Source of the DNA: UBA11400 sp964473555
GTDB lineage: Bacteria; Bacteroidota; Rhodothermia; Balneolales; HLUCCA01
Length of the DNA stretch: 64,000 nt
Assembly (NCBI GenBank): GCA_964473555.1
Contig: CAYYPL010000007.1
Coordinates: 1 to 64,000, forward strand
Direction: 5' to 3'
The stretch's first letter is position 1, and each line of letters opens with the position of its first letter. The translations under genes and the position numbers were made by a program. Below the pieces are notes generated by a model that did not search any database, had not been told where the DNA came from, and worked only from the letters and a program-made list of their open reading frames with translations. Of this stretch, positions 16,317 to 23,899 are shown one piece after another.

Positions 16317-17234
16317 TTACCTTAAAAATCGTGATTTGGGATACTTGTACAGGGAATCTGGGGAAAACATCCATATCTCATCTTCCACCGCGAAAAAATT
16401 CGTCGTATAGTGATTAAACGTAAATAATGCATCAATTGTACCATTCCAATCGGATCTATACAGTTCGCTTTTAGAGTCAGATACATTACGAAGTTGGAAG
16501 ATCATGTTTTCAATTAAAGCATTGGTACGCCAAACAGGTCTAATCGGAAGTTTATAAGGGCCATTGTGTGAAAACTCTGCTTCGTGCGGAAGAAAATGAT
16601 TGGTTAAGGTATTGAATTCCAGTGTATTTAAGTCTAACACCAAAGTCTTGTTAGTTAAATATCGGTTGAGAAAAAGATGGCTACCGTGAACGTTTAACTT
16701 TATTGCAGCTTCACTTAAATCTCGAATGGGCATACTAAAAAGTATACTAGTCTCAGGAAAACTCGTAAAACTGAATTTTTTAACGGTAATCCTGTCGTTG
16801 TTTACAACCAATGAATAAATGGTATCGGTTGAATCTACCGCCACCGATTGAATCATATCTTCGTAGTATATGGATTGTTCAAATTCTCCGTTTTCATCAA
16901 ATTTTAAAATAGACCTGTTCATTGTATCCAGAATTAGTATTCCGTAATTACTCGATACTACAGCTGCAATTTTCCCTATTTCACCAGGTCCGCGACCTTC
17001 ACCACCTAGTTTGTAGCTTAATACAAGCTCAGGTGTCCAGACGTGAATGACTGTAGAGTTTATTTGAAAGCTTGCAAACCCACTAGTTAATTTTGAAATA
17101 GCAGCTGATTTAGCCTCATACGGAACTTCCAGCCTTGAAATTGGAGTAACGGTGATGAACTCCAACTCGGCATCCGTTGGCTGAGAGCAAGACACGGCGA
17201 GCAACAAGAAAACCACCTGTGATAATCGGTTCAT
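16317..17234 (-). CDS. Six-bladed beta-propeller lipoprotein
   Basis: 305 residues. Lipoprotein signal with LLAVSC (lipidation cysteine C16). The mature part carries the GEGRGPGEIGKI motif of Bacteroidota six-bladed propeller lipoproteins (BF3164/NHL-like), followed by strands such as ILILDTMNRSILKFDENGE. Related propellers are often encoded next to small NVEALA-type peptides. Here it follows the secreted peptide gene by 52 bases and precedes the ABC genes by 6, so a peptide-binding or maturation role at the membrane is a reasonable inference. Confidence 0.75.
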   Translation of the reverse strand: MNRLSQVVFLLLAVSCSQPTDAELEFITVTPISRLEVPYEAKSAAISKLTSGFASFQINSTVIHVWTPELVLSYKLGGEGRGPGEIGKIAAVVSSNYGILILDTMNRSILKFDENGEFEQSIYYEDMIQSVAVDSTDTIYSLVVNNDRITVKKFSFTSFPETSILFSMPIRDLSEAAIKLNVHGSHLFLNRYLTNKTLVLDLNTLEFNTLTNHFLPHEAEFSHNGPYKLPIRPVWRTNALIENMIFQLRNVSDSKSELYRSDWNGTIDALFTFNHYTTNFFAVEDEIWMFSPDSLYKYPKSRFLR

Positions 17235-17286
17235 AGTTTTAGTTGTGATGGTTTAAAACAAAACGAGTGCCCGGCACACTCGACCA

Positions 17287-17526
17287 TTAATTGAACGGAT
17301 TGATATGAGTGCTAATATCACCAAGAAGCTCGAGGTAACAATCAGCACCACAAAGGCTTCTCCTAAATGTCCATGCACCGTACTTTGCAACACACAGATC
17401 AATACAATCGCCGTATTTTTCGAATGGTTTTTCTACTTTACTGGCATTGGCGTTATCTACCTGGCCAACTGTGACTATTGCAATGGCCAGTGTTCCAGCA
17501 AAGGCGATTCTTTTTAATGTTTTCAT
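17287..17526 (-). CDS. Small secreted peptide with twin CX3C motif
   Basis: 79 residues. Sec signal (MKTLKRI then a hydrophobic stretch 8-20) with likely cleavage after ANA at residue 28, leaving about 51 residues. The mature part has exactly four cysteines, C41/C45 and C59/C63, in the pattern CX3C-X13-CX3C, typical of a helical hairpin held by two disulfides. I recognise no family. A GGAG sequence about 7 bases before the ATG may act as a ribosome site. It is the first gene of the operon with the propeller lipoprotein and ABC exporter. It could be a bacteriocin-like, signalling or structural peptide; none is shown. Confidence 0.65.
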   Translation of the reverse strand: MKTLKRIAFAGTLAIAIVTVGQVDNANASKVEKPFEKYGDCIDLCVAKYGAWTFRRSLCGADCYLELLGDISTHINPFN

Positions 17527-17861
17527 GATCTACTCCATATGATTTAATTGAGGATGCCGGTATTGTGACCTTTCGGGTCTGCCCTCAACTTAAACACTTG
17601 AATGAGTGGGTCACAAATACTTTCGTTCCTAAATTTGTGTATATAGTTGGAAAAATATACTTTCAATAAATTCAGTAACTTGTAAACTATTTTCCAATTG
17701 AGTAAAAAAAATTTGTAAGGTTTCTGATTTTCTCGACTCATATAGGTATGGTACTAAAAAGACCCGGTGCCATACCTTTTGAAAGAGGGTTCTTGATCTG
17801 GTGGTTAATTGAATCTAACTCAACCAAGATCATTCCAAGGTGTCGAAAACAAGGAGATGTG

Positions 17862-18215
17862 ATGAAGAAAAAATTACGCATCAATTTCGCTTTGGAAGTA
17901 CTTAGGTCTAACATCCAATCTATCAGATCAGTCACAGACTGGTCTGATATGATGGGATGGGATAGAGCCGAGTTTTCCAGACGATACAGCAAATTACATG
18001 GTGAAAGTGCAAAAGCAGCGCTTCACCGCTACAAACTGAAGTCAATCCATAAAGAGTTGTCTGAGAATCCATTGGCGAAATACTATGTGATTGCGCACAA
18101 CATTGGATTCAGGGATGAAAAGGCCTTTTATGATTATATGCGGTACCACACTACGTGTAGTCCTACCGAATACAAAAAAAGGGTACTTTCATCTGGATTG
18201 GTAATTAAAAACTAA
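17862..18215 (+). CDS. AraC-type helix-turn-helix protein, DNA-binding domain only
   Basis: 117 residues made almost wholly of the AraC/XylS tandem helix-turn-helix: ALEVLRSN, MMGWDRAEFSRRYSKLHGES, the linker helix HRYKLKSIHKEL, and second HTH IAHNIGFRDEKAFYDYMRYH with C-terminal SPTEYKKR. There is no sensor domain. The start at 17862 is preceded by a good Shine-Dalgarno AAGGAG (17851-17856); the frame runs 38 codons further upstream without homology. It is divergent from the peptide operon (335 bases between starts) and a candidate regulator of it. Signal sensing would have to come from elsewhere. Confidence 0.75.
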   Translation: MKKKLRINFALEVLRSNIQSIRSVTDWSDMMGWDRAEFSRRYSKLHGESAKAALHRYKLKSIHKELSENPLAKYYVIAHNIGFRDEKAFYDYMRYHTTCSPTEYKKRVLSSGLVIKN

Positions 18216-18224
18216 ATTGAGGAT

Positions 18225-18710
18225 CTACAAGTCCTTGGTCAGAAACCACATGGGATTTCCACCGTCGCCGAAGCCGAGTCGTCTGTAGAGGCGTTCTGCC
18301 GGATTATCAGTCCGTACTTCGAGGCTTAGCTTGCAGTACCCTTGCTCGCGGGCGTATTTTTCTATGGCCTGGATGAGCGCGGTGCCGATGGACTTTCCCC
18401 TATGTTCGGGATGTACGACTACGTCGTGGATATTGAGCAAGGGTTTGGCCAGGAAGCTGGAGTAGCCCGGGAAACAGTTGATAAGACCGACGGGCGTGTC
18501 TGGACGATTACTTTCGTAGGCGAGGAAGGATACCGCCCCGGATATGGTCTTGAGGTCTGTGCGAAGTCTGGCTTTGACATCTTCTGTCAGTGGCTTGCCG
18601 CTTCCCATGGAATCTATGGCGTACCAGTTGAGCATGTCGATCAGGTGATCCATGTGCCGTGGATTCGAATAGTCGACCCTCGTGCATTGTATGTCTCCCC
18701 GATCAGGCAT
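18225..18710 (-). CDS. GNAT family N-acetyltransferase
   Basis: 161 residues. The acetyl-CoA site is seen in NIHDVVVHPEHRGKSIGTAL, followed by the usual GNAT helix and the LEVRTDNPAERLYRRLGF segment. The start at 18710 overlaps the end of prfC by 8 bases, so it is translated with prfC. Longer starts inside prfC add residues without GNAT character. Substrate unknown. It converges with the AraC-like gene over a 9-base gap. Confidence 0.85.
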   Translation of the reverse strand: MPDRGDIQCTRVDYSNPRHMDHLIDMLNWYAIDSMGSGKPLTEDVKARLRTDLKTISGAVSFLAYESNRPDTPVGLINCFPGYSSFLAKPLLNIHDVVVHPEHRGKSIGTALIQAIEKYAREQGYCKLSLEVRTDNPAERLYRRLGFGDGGNPMWFLTKDL

Positions 18711-20322
18711 TGCCTCCCTTGTAGACGTACAGGTTGTCGATACCAACGGCTTCGATGGCGGTGTTGAGTGCATACGCGGACTCGAACAGGGCTATCGGAT
18801 TATCATCCAGGTCACGGGTGACGTTGGTGGAATAGCTACTTTCAAGTTTCCTGATGACTTCAGGCTTGTTGGGAAGCCAACGTGCGGCAAAGAATGGTGA
18901 GGGACTCATGATCATCTCGACTTTGTACTCGCCCATCATGCGGTGCTTGACCACATCAAACTGAAGCGCTCCTACAGTTCCGAGCAATAACTCGTTTCCT
19001 ACTCCATTGGGCACTTCAAAGACGTGGACCACCCCCTCTTCGGAGAGCTGTTTAAGTCCCTCGCGAAGCTGTTTGCGCTTGAACGGATCCTTACTGGACG
19101 CCTTCATGAAATGCTCGGGCGAGAACAGGGGAATCACATCGAATCTCACGGGACGATCTTCGTACAGGGTGCTTCCGATGCGGAAATCTCCGGGATTGAA
19201 CAGGGCCACGATGTCGCCCGGATAGGCGACTTCGAGCAGTGCCCGTTCGTCGCCCATGAGCGAGTGCGGTGTGCTCATGCGGACTTTGCGTCCGGTATTT
19301 TCAAGGACAACTTCAATGCCACGTCTAAAGACTCCGGAAGCTACGCGCACAAATGCGGTACAATCGCGGTGATCGGGATTCATATTGGCCTGCATCTTGA
19401 ACACGAATCCGGAAAACGGTTCGTCGAGATCGCGCAGGGCTTCTTTATCGTGAACATACGGTTTTGGTGATGGTGCCAATTCCGCGAAATAGCGTAAAAA
19501 GAGATCCAGACCGAAGTTGTTCAATGCAGATCCAAAGAACACCGGTGACACTTTTCCTGTCCTGAAATCCTCGCGATCCATGGTGTGGTAATCATCCTGA
19601 ATGAGCTCAATGATCTCGCGAAGCTCGTTTTTGTATTGATTACTCAGTGAGCTTTCGGCAAGTCCTTTTTCAAACTCAAAAGTCTCGGTGTCTGCTTTCT
19701 GCGCTCCGGCCTTTTGTTTGATGTATAGATGGAGCTCCTTACTGATGAGATCATACACACCCTGGAAGTCCTGTCCGTATCCTACGGGCCAGTTTGCCGG
19801 AACCGCTGTGAGTCCGAGCTCAGACTCAATATTGCTCAGCACTTCGATGGGTTCCATACCTGGCCGGTCACATTTGTTCACGAACGTGATAATCGGAATG
19901 TTTCGAAGTTTACAGACCTGATACAACTTACGGGTCTGCTCTTCAACACCTTTTGCAACGTCGATGACCATCAGTGCGCAGTCTGCAGCAACTAGGGTTC
20001 GGAGGGTGTCCTCGGAGAAGTCTTTGTGACCGGGGGTGTCAAGTAGATTGTACTTAATACCGTCTTTCTCGAAACGCAATACCGATGATGTAACAGATAT
20101 TCCCCTCTCCTGCTCGATGGCCATCCAGTCGGAAGTGGCGTGACGGGCAGCTTTTCGCTGTTTGATGGACCCGGCTTCGTGAATGGCACCTCCGTACAGC
20201 AATAGCTTCTCGGTGAGCGTGGTTTTACCGGCATCGGGATGGGAAATGATTGCAAAAGTGCGGCGCTGGCGGACTTCCCTATCGATTACAGGATCAGCGA
20301 GCATGGGTTTCGTGTCTGACAT
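18703..20322 (-). CDS. prfC: Peptide chain release factor 3
   Basis: GTPase that recycles RF1/RF2 from the ribosome. 539 residues from the chosen start. G1 SHPDAGKTTL (28-36), the KQRKAARHATSDWM effector region, DTPGHKDF and NKCDR are all visible, with the RF3-specific C-terminal domain (SPSPFFAARWLPN). Start: the ATG at 20322 fits the family; a TTG at 20352 would lie in the -7 box TATTTTTG (20350-20357). The downstream GNAT gene overlaps the stop. Confidence 0.95.
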   Translation of the reverse strand: MSDTKPMLADPVIDREVRQRRTFAIISHPDAGKTTLTEKLLLYGGAIHEAGSIKQRKAARHATSDWMAIEQERGISVTSSVLRFEKDGIKYNLLDTPGHKDFSEDTLRTLVAADCALMVIDVAKGVEEQTRKLYQVCKLRNIPIITFVNKCDRPGMEPIEVLSNIESELGLTAVPANWPVGYGQDFQGVYDLISKELHLYIKQKAGAQKADTETFEFEKGLAESSLSNQYKNELREIIELIQDDYHTMDREDFRTGKVSPVFFGSALNNFGLDLFLRYFAELAPSPKPYVHDKEALRDLDEPFSGFVFKMQANMNPDHRDCTAFVRVASGVFRRGIEVVLENTGRKVRMSTPHSLMGDERALLEVAYPGDIVALFNPGDFRIGSTLYEDRPVRFDVIPLFSPEHFMKASSKDPFKRKQLREGLKQLSEEGVVHVFEVPNGVGNELLLGTVGALQFDVVKHRMMGEYKVEMIMSPSPFFAARWLPNKPEVIRKLESSYSTNVTRDLDDNPIALFESAYALNTAIEAVGIDNLYVYKGGNA

Positions 20323-20349
20323 TCGGCATTTCGTATTAAAATTAGCCTC

Positions 20350-20357
20350 CAAAAATA
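20350..20357 (-). promoter_or_regulatory. -7 box (TATTTTTG) for prfC
   Basis: Exact TAnnTTTG match on the minus strand. Predicted transcript start near 20344, about 22 bases before the ATG at 20322. Confidence 0.5.
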
Positions 20358-20377
20358 CAAAAAAAACGGGTTAAAAG

Positions 20378-20530
20378 GGAGTGGAGAGTCGGGAGTAGGA
20401 ATTGGACGGGAGCGGCGAGCGGTAGAGTATGGTTTGCCATGGAGTGTGTTTGTTTCACAAACGGAGAGTATGGCTGTGCCACGGTGAGCGCGGCTGCGCC
20501 GCGGAGAGAAGGAGCAGCCCATAAGTTCTT
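20378..20530. repeat. Mosaic repeat island with four mini-hairpins upstream of prfC
   Basis: A purine-rich run (GGGAGTGGAGAGTCGGGAG region, 20378-20420) is followed by four small palindromes at regular intervals: ATGG-tttg-CCAT (20429-20440), GTTTG-tttca-CAAAC (20448-20462), TGGC-tgt-GCCA (20471-20481) and CGCGGC-tgc-GCCGCG (20489-20503). They are separated by near-identical 7-base spacers GGAGTGT, GGAGAGT, GGTGAGC and GGAGAGA. GC content is far above the flanks. No gene. The remaining part to 20580 shows nothing I can name. Confidence 0.6.
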
Positions 20531-20585
20531 CAGGCGCGCAGTACGTTGCGTGCCACTACTCTGCGATAGATTATATCACATAAAA

Positions 20586-20617
20586 CAAAAAAGGGTGACG
20601 GGGATTATCCGCCACCC
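20586..20617 (-). terminator. Terminator of the M28 peptidase gene
   Basis: Stem GGGTGACGG/CCGCCACCC (20593-20601 with 20609-20617, one mismatch) with an A run (20586-20592) that is a U tract on the minus strand. It lies 34 bases beyond the M28 stop. Confidence 0.75.
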
Positions 20618-20650
20618 CTTTTGGGGTGCATCAACAAAGATGATACCCTA

Positions 20651-22348
20651 CTATCTCGCCTGGGACTGTGTGATATTGATGAATTCCTGGCTGTCTACAA
20701 CCGGACGCTTATCGTCGTTGGCGATTTCAGCAGTTGTACTGAAAATCTGACGTGTTATTTTGGCGTACTTGTCGTACAGGATTTTGTCTGGTGTGTCAGA
20801 AGGACGGTGATAATCGTCGTGAACACCGGTGAAATAGAATGCGAAGGGAATTCCAAGTCGACCGAAATTCCAATGGTCACTTCGGCGGTAGAATTGATTT
20901 GGATCGGTCAGATCGTTGTATTTCATGTCGAAGCGGATTTCATTACCGTTGATGTCATTGGCGCGTTGAAGAGAACGATTCAAATCACTACTAATAATTT
21001 CGGCACCAATAATATAGACGTAGTCTGTCTCTCCGATTGCATCATGCTCTTTATCGGTTCTTCCAATCATATCTACGTTCAGATTCGCCACGATCTTTTC
21101 TACTGGAACAGTTGGATGATCGCTGTAATATCGCGAGCCAAGTAACCCGATTTCCTCTGCGGAGACATGCAGGAACATGACGCTTCTACGTGGACCTTTT
21201 CCGGCTAGTTTGGCTTGGTTCATGGCATGAGCCATTGTCATTACAGCAACGGTTCCGCTACCATCATCATCTGCTCCGTTATAGATCCGGTCGCCCGTAG
21301 CGTCAGGAGCTCCGATTCCCGTATGGTCGTAGTGGGCGGTCACAATCACGTATTCATCTTTTAACTGTGGGTCTGATCCTTCAACAATGGCAACGATATT
21401 TTGGGTTGGAACTTGTACGGTCTCGATATTTGGGGTTGCTTTGAATACAAAGTTTAGTTCACGTGGATTAAAAGCAGCGGGATTACCCGATAGATTGGCA
21501 TAGATTGTTTGGATTTCATTTACGGAAACCCCAAGTAGCCGGGCAGCATTGGCTGGACTCACAGAAAAAACAGAAGTACGCAGACCACCACGCGGATTGG
21601 TATATTCAAGTGAAAGACGACCTGGATTGCCAAAAACCGCTGCGGCCGTTTGAGCTTCCAACATATAATCGTTATCGTTGAAATCAGAGATCATCAATAC
21701 TCCTGCTGCACCACCGCGAAATACAAGCTCATTTAAACGCGTACGCTCGGATACGGAAGCAGATACCAGCGTATCGCCATGTACAACATACTGAATGGTC
21801 TCGAAAAGAAGCACCCATTTGTCGCGAATGTCAACGCCGTCCAGGTGTTCTACACCTTTTGAAGCATCATTAATACCATATCCAACATACACTACGGGGG
21901 CTGTTGCGTCTACTTCGCCGCCAAACATAGGGAAAAATCCAGACATCGACTCACGAGAGAAGGTTCCGGTGTACACCAGGGTAGTATCCGAACCGTTTAC
22001 CTGCATCAGTTGAGTTGTTATCGCAGTATTTGCTTGTCCACGAAGATTGAAGTCCTGAAAAAATCCCCCATCCGGCATGCCTCCTTTTATCCCGTTGGAT
22101 CGGTAGTAATCGGTGATGTACTTTGCCGCTTTTTCCATACCTGGTTGTCCGGTACCGCGACCTTCAAAACTGTCGCTTGCGACCACAAACAGGTGCTCGC
22201 GCAGCAGTTCAGGGGTCAGCATTCGATTGAAGTCGTAGATAGAAGTTTCATTTGCCTGTGTAGAGGGTGCCTGTTGCGCGTACAAAGACTGGCACGAAAT
22301 TAAGCCCAATAAAAAAATTAATCGTAGTGGGTAGATAGTTTTATGCAT
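20651..22348 (-). CDS. Secreted M28-family zinc aminopeptidase
   Basis: 565 residues with signal peptide (hydrophobic 9-18, cleavage near YAQ). The di-zinc M28 pattern is present in order: TAHYDH (first His-Asp), ADDDGSG (bridging Asp), SAEEIGLLGS (catalytic and ligand Glu), NVDMIGR and the final His in DDYHRPSDTPDKI. An inserted PA-like segment between the signal and catalytic core contains VVYVGYG. It should release N-terminal amino acids outside the cytoplasm. Its leader carries the TAAACCCTAA decamer 13 bases before the ATG, as does the DUF2911 gene. Confidence 0.9.
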   Translation of the reverse strand: MHKTIYPLRLIFLLGLISCQSLYAQQAPSTQANETSIYDFNRMLTPELLREHLFVVASDSFEGRGTGQPGMEKAAKYITDYYRSNGIKGGMPDGGFFQDFNLRGQANTAITTQLMQVNGSDTTLVYTGTFSRESMSGFFPMFGGEVDATAPVVYVGYGINDASKGVEHLDGVDIRDKWVLLFETIQYVVHGDTLVSASVSERTRLNELVFRGGAAGVLMISDFNDNDYMLEAQTAAAVFGNPGRLSLEYTNPRGGLRTSVFSVSPANAARLLGVSVNEIQTIYANLSGNPAAFNPRELNFVFKATPNIETVQVPTQNIVAIVEGSDPQLKDEYVIVTAHYDHTGIGAPDATGDRIYNGADDDGSGTVAVMTMAHAMNQAKLAGKGPRRSVMFLHVSAEEIGLLGSRYYSDHPTVPVEKIVANLNVDMIGRTDKEHDAIGETDYVYIIGAEIISSDLNRSLQRANDINGNEIRFDMKYNDLTDPNQFYRRSDHWNFGRLGIPFAFYFTGVHDDYHRPSDTPDKILYDKYAKITRQIFSTTAEIANDDKRPVVDSQEFINITQSQAR

Positions 22349-22360
22349 AATTGATAGATG

Positions 22361-22370
22361 TTAGGGTTTA
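22361..22370 (-). promoter_or_regulatory. TAAACCCTAA decamer in the leader of the M28 gene
   Basis: Exact copy of the decamer at 6998 and 43255, sense strand, 13 bases before the start codon. It lies between scpA's stop region and the M28 ATG. Role unknown. Confidence 0.4.
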
Positions 22371-23105
22371 GGTAATAACTTTTGAAGCACTTGGAAGGGA
22401 AACCGAAAATGCAGTACTCTCTTCCGCAACATAGAGTTCCAGCAGCTGGTCTTTCACCATTTCGAGTATAGCCAGAAAGGTAACGATTACAACCATTCGG
22501 GATGGTGCTTCCTTGCAGAGTTCCCAAAACGTAAGACGTCCGCCGGATCTCAGTAGTTCGGTAATGTAGGCGCTCCGTTCTTCGATATTTGTTTTGACCA
22601 GTTGTACGTTGTGGACGATTTCATCACGTGCGACCTTGTTCAAAATGAATTTATACGAAGCGATTAGGTCAAAAAGGGTAACATCTCGTAATGGCTCTTC
22701 ATCATCAGGTTTGTCAACCAAATCAGGATCCAGGAACGAACGCCGATACGATTTACGGGCTTCCTGATCGTACCGACCCAGTTTCTCACCCATTTCCTTG
22801 AACCGTTTATATTCCAGAAGACTTTGAACCAACTCATATCGCGGATCTGTTTCGTCAAACGATTCCTCTTCGGACTCCTCTCTGGGTAACATCAGTTTGG
22901 CTTTTATGGACATCAGCGTGCTGGCCATATAAATGAACTCACTGGCAACACCAAGATCCAGCTCTTCCATGAACTGGATGTATTCAAGGAATTGGTTTGT
23001 AATGTAGGATATAGGGATATCGTAAATATCAAGCTCATCACGCCGGATAAAAAACAAGAGCAGGTCCAATGGCCCCTCAAAATTTTGTAATTGAACACGA
23101 TACAT
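22368..23105 (-). CDS. scpA: Segregation and condensation protein A
   Basis: Kleisin subunit that bridges the SMC ATPase heads in chromosome condensation. 245 residues, as expected. The N-terminal FEGPLDLLLFFIRRDELDI with ISYITNQFLEYI is diagnostic, as is the acidic middle and the C-terminal winged-helix segment (FWELCKEAPSRMVVIVTFLAILEM). It lies upstream of the M28 gene with a 19-base gap. A TAAATTTG box is found 66 bases upstream. scpB is not in the window. Confidence 0.93.
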   Translation of the reverse strand: MYRVQLQNFEGPLDLLLFFIRRDELDIYDIPISYITNQFLEYIQFMEELDLGVASEFIYMASTLMSIKAKLMLPREESEEESFDETDPRYELVQSLLEYKRFKEMGEKLGRYDQEARKSYRRSFLDPDLVDKPDDEEPLRDVTLFDLIASYKFILNKVARDEIVHNVQLVKTNIEERSAYITELLRSGGRLTFWELCKEAPSRMVVIVTFLAILEMVKDQLLELYVAEESTAFSVSLPSASKVIT

Positions 23106-23170
23106 ACGATCACCTTATTGAAAACAATTTGTCAAAATAGAATTTAATTGCATCATTTTGACACCCTACA

Positions 23171-23178
23171 CAAATTTA
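23171..23178 (-). promoter_or_regulatory. -7 box (TAAATTTG) for scpA
   Basis: Exact TAnnTTTG match on the minus strand, 66 bases before the scpA ATG. No clear -33 element. Confidence 0.4.
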
Positions 23179-23303
23179 GTATAAAAAAATGAGGTTAAGT
23201 TTTGTAAAAATGAAATGGATGTATTAAAATGACCACAGATTCAATTAACCAACTAAAATTCAAGAACTAAGGGTCATAACAATCATTAAATAATTCCGGG
23301 AGA

Positions 23304-23858
23304 ATGCTCTGTTTTACTAATTCCTCAGAGTACGGACCATTAGAATTCAAGAGACAAAACGAGCTGATTCAGCTCCTCAGAGAGGAAATGGTTCGATGTC
23401 TTGTGTATCAATATGGCGCAGAAGAAACTGACGCCAACGATGCTACTCAAGATACCATGTATGTGTTGATAAGATTGTTCAATCAGAACGATTTTGAAGA
23501 GATACGAACTAAAAAGTCGTATATATTTGCCATTCTGAAGTATCAGTATTTCAAGCTGTTACGACAAAGAGTACGAATGACTGGCGAATCCATAGAGCTC
23601 TATGAGAACAAATTGATAGCCAACGATTCAGATTCGTACACTGACCGCGAGGCCAGAAACCTGCTGAAACAATGTATCAGTAAACTCTCAGAGAAACACC
23701 AGATCTATGTGCGTTATTGGATTGAAAACGAAAACGCCTCAGCAGCTGATTTTGCAGTTTGTTTTGGGGTAACTCTTACCAATGCCTGGACAATCAAGCA
23801 CCGCTTAATTGCGATATTGGAAAAGTGTATCGATAAGCACTATGCAACTATCATATAG
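23304..23858 (+). CDS. ECF-like RNA polymerase sigma factor
   Basis: 184 residues. Region 2 is visible at about 40-75 (DANDATQDTMYVLIRLF) and region 4 at about 130-175 (KLSEKHQIYVRYWIENENAS, then an HTH with VTLTNAWTIKHRLIAILEK). The region 4 helix-turn-helix is weaker than in typical ECF factors: the usual EIAE-x-LG is replaced by DFAVCFGV, so promoter choice may be unusual. No anti-sigma gene follows; the next gene, ppk1, converges 19 bases away with a hairpin between. The cue it answers is unknown. Confidence 0.7.
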   Translation: MLCFTNSSEYGPLEFKRQNELIQLLREEMVRCLVYQYGAEETDANDATQDTMYVLIRLFNQNDFEEIRTKKSYIFAILKYQYFKLLRQRVRMTGESIELYENKLIANDSDSYTDREARNLLKQCISKLSEKHQIYVRYWIENENASAADFAVCFGVTLTNAWTIKHRLIAILEKCIDKHYATII

Positions 23859-23864
23859 AACCAA

Positions 23865-23899
23865 ACCAGTTCCGCAATCACCATGATTGTGGAACTGGT
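23865..23899. terminator. Hairpin between the sigma factor and ppk1
   Basis: 16-bp inverted repeat ACCAGTTCCGCAATCA / TGATTGTGGAACTGGT with loop CCA and one G-U pair. It contains the ppk1 stop codon (23878-23880). There is no long U tract, so its activity as an intrinsic terminator is uncertain. Confidence 0.45.

Noticed and set aside
17544..17741. 65-codon minus-strand frame upstream of the peptide gene
   Set aside because: No family, no signal for translation, AT-rich composition; treated as noncoding.
20439..21145. Plus-strand frames of 103-174 codons near 20.4-21.1 kb
   Set aside because: They are antisense to the M28 peptidase gene or run through the hairpin island; no motifs.
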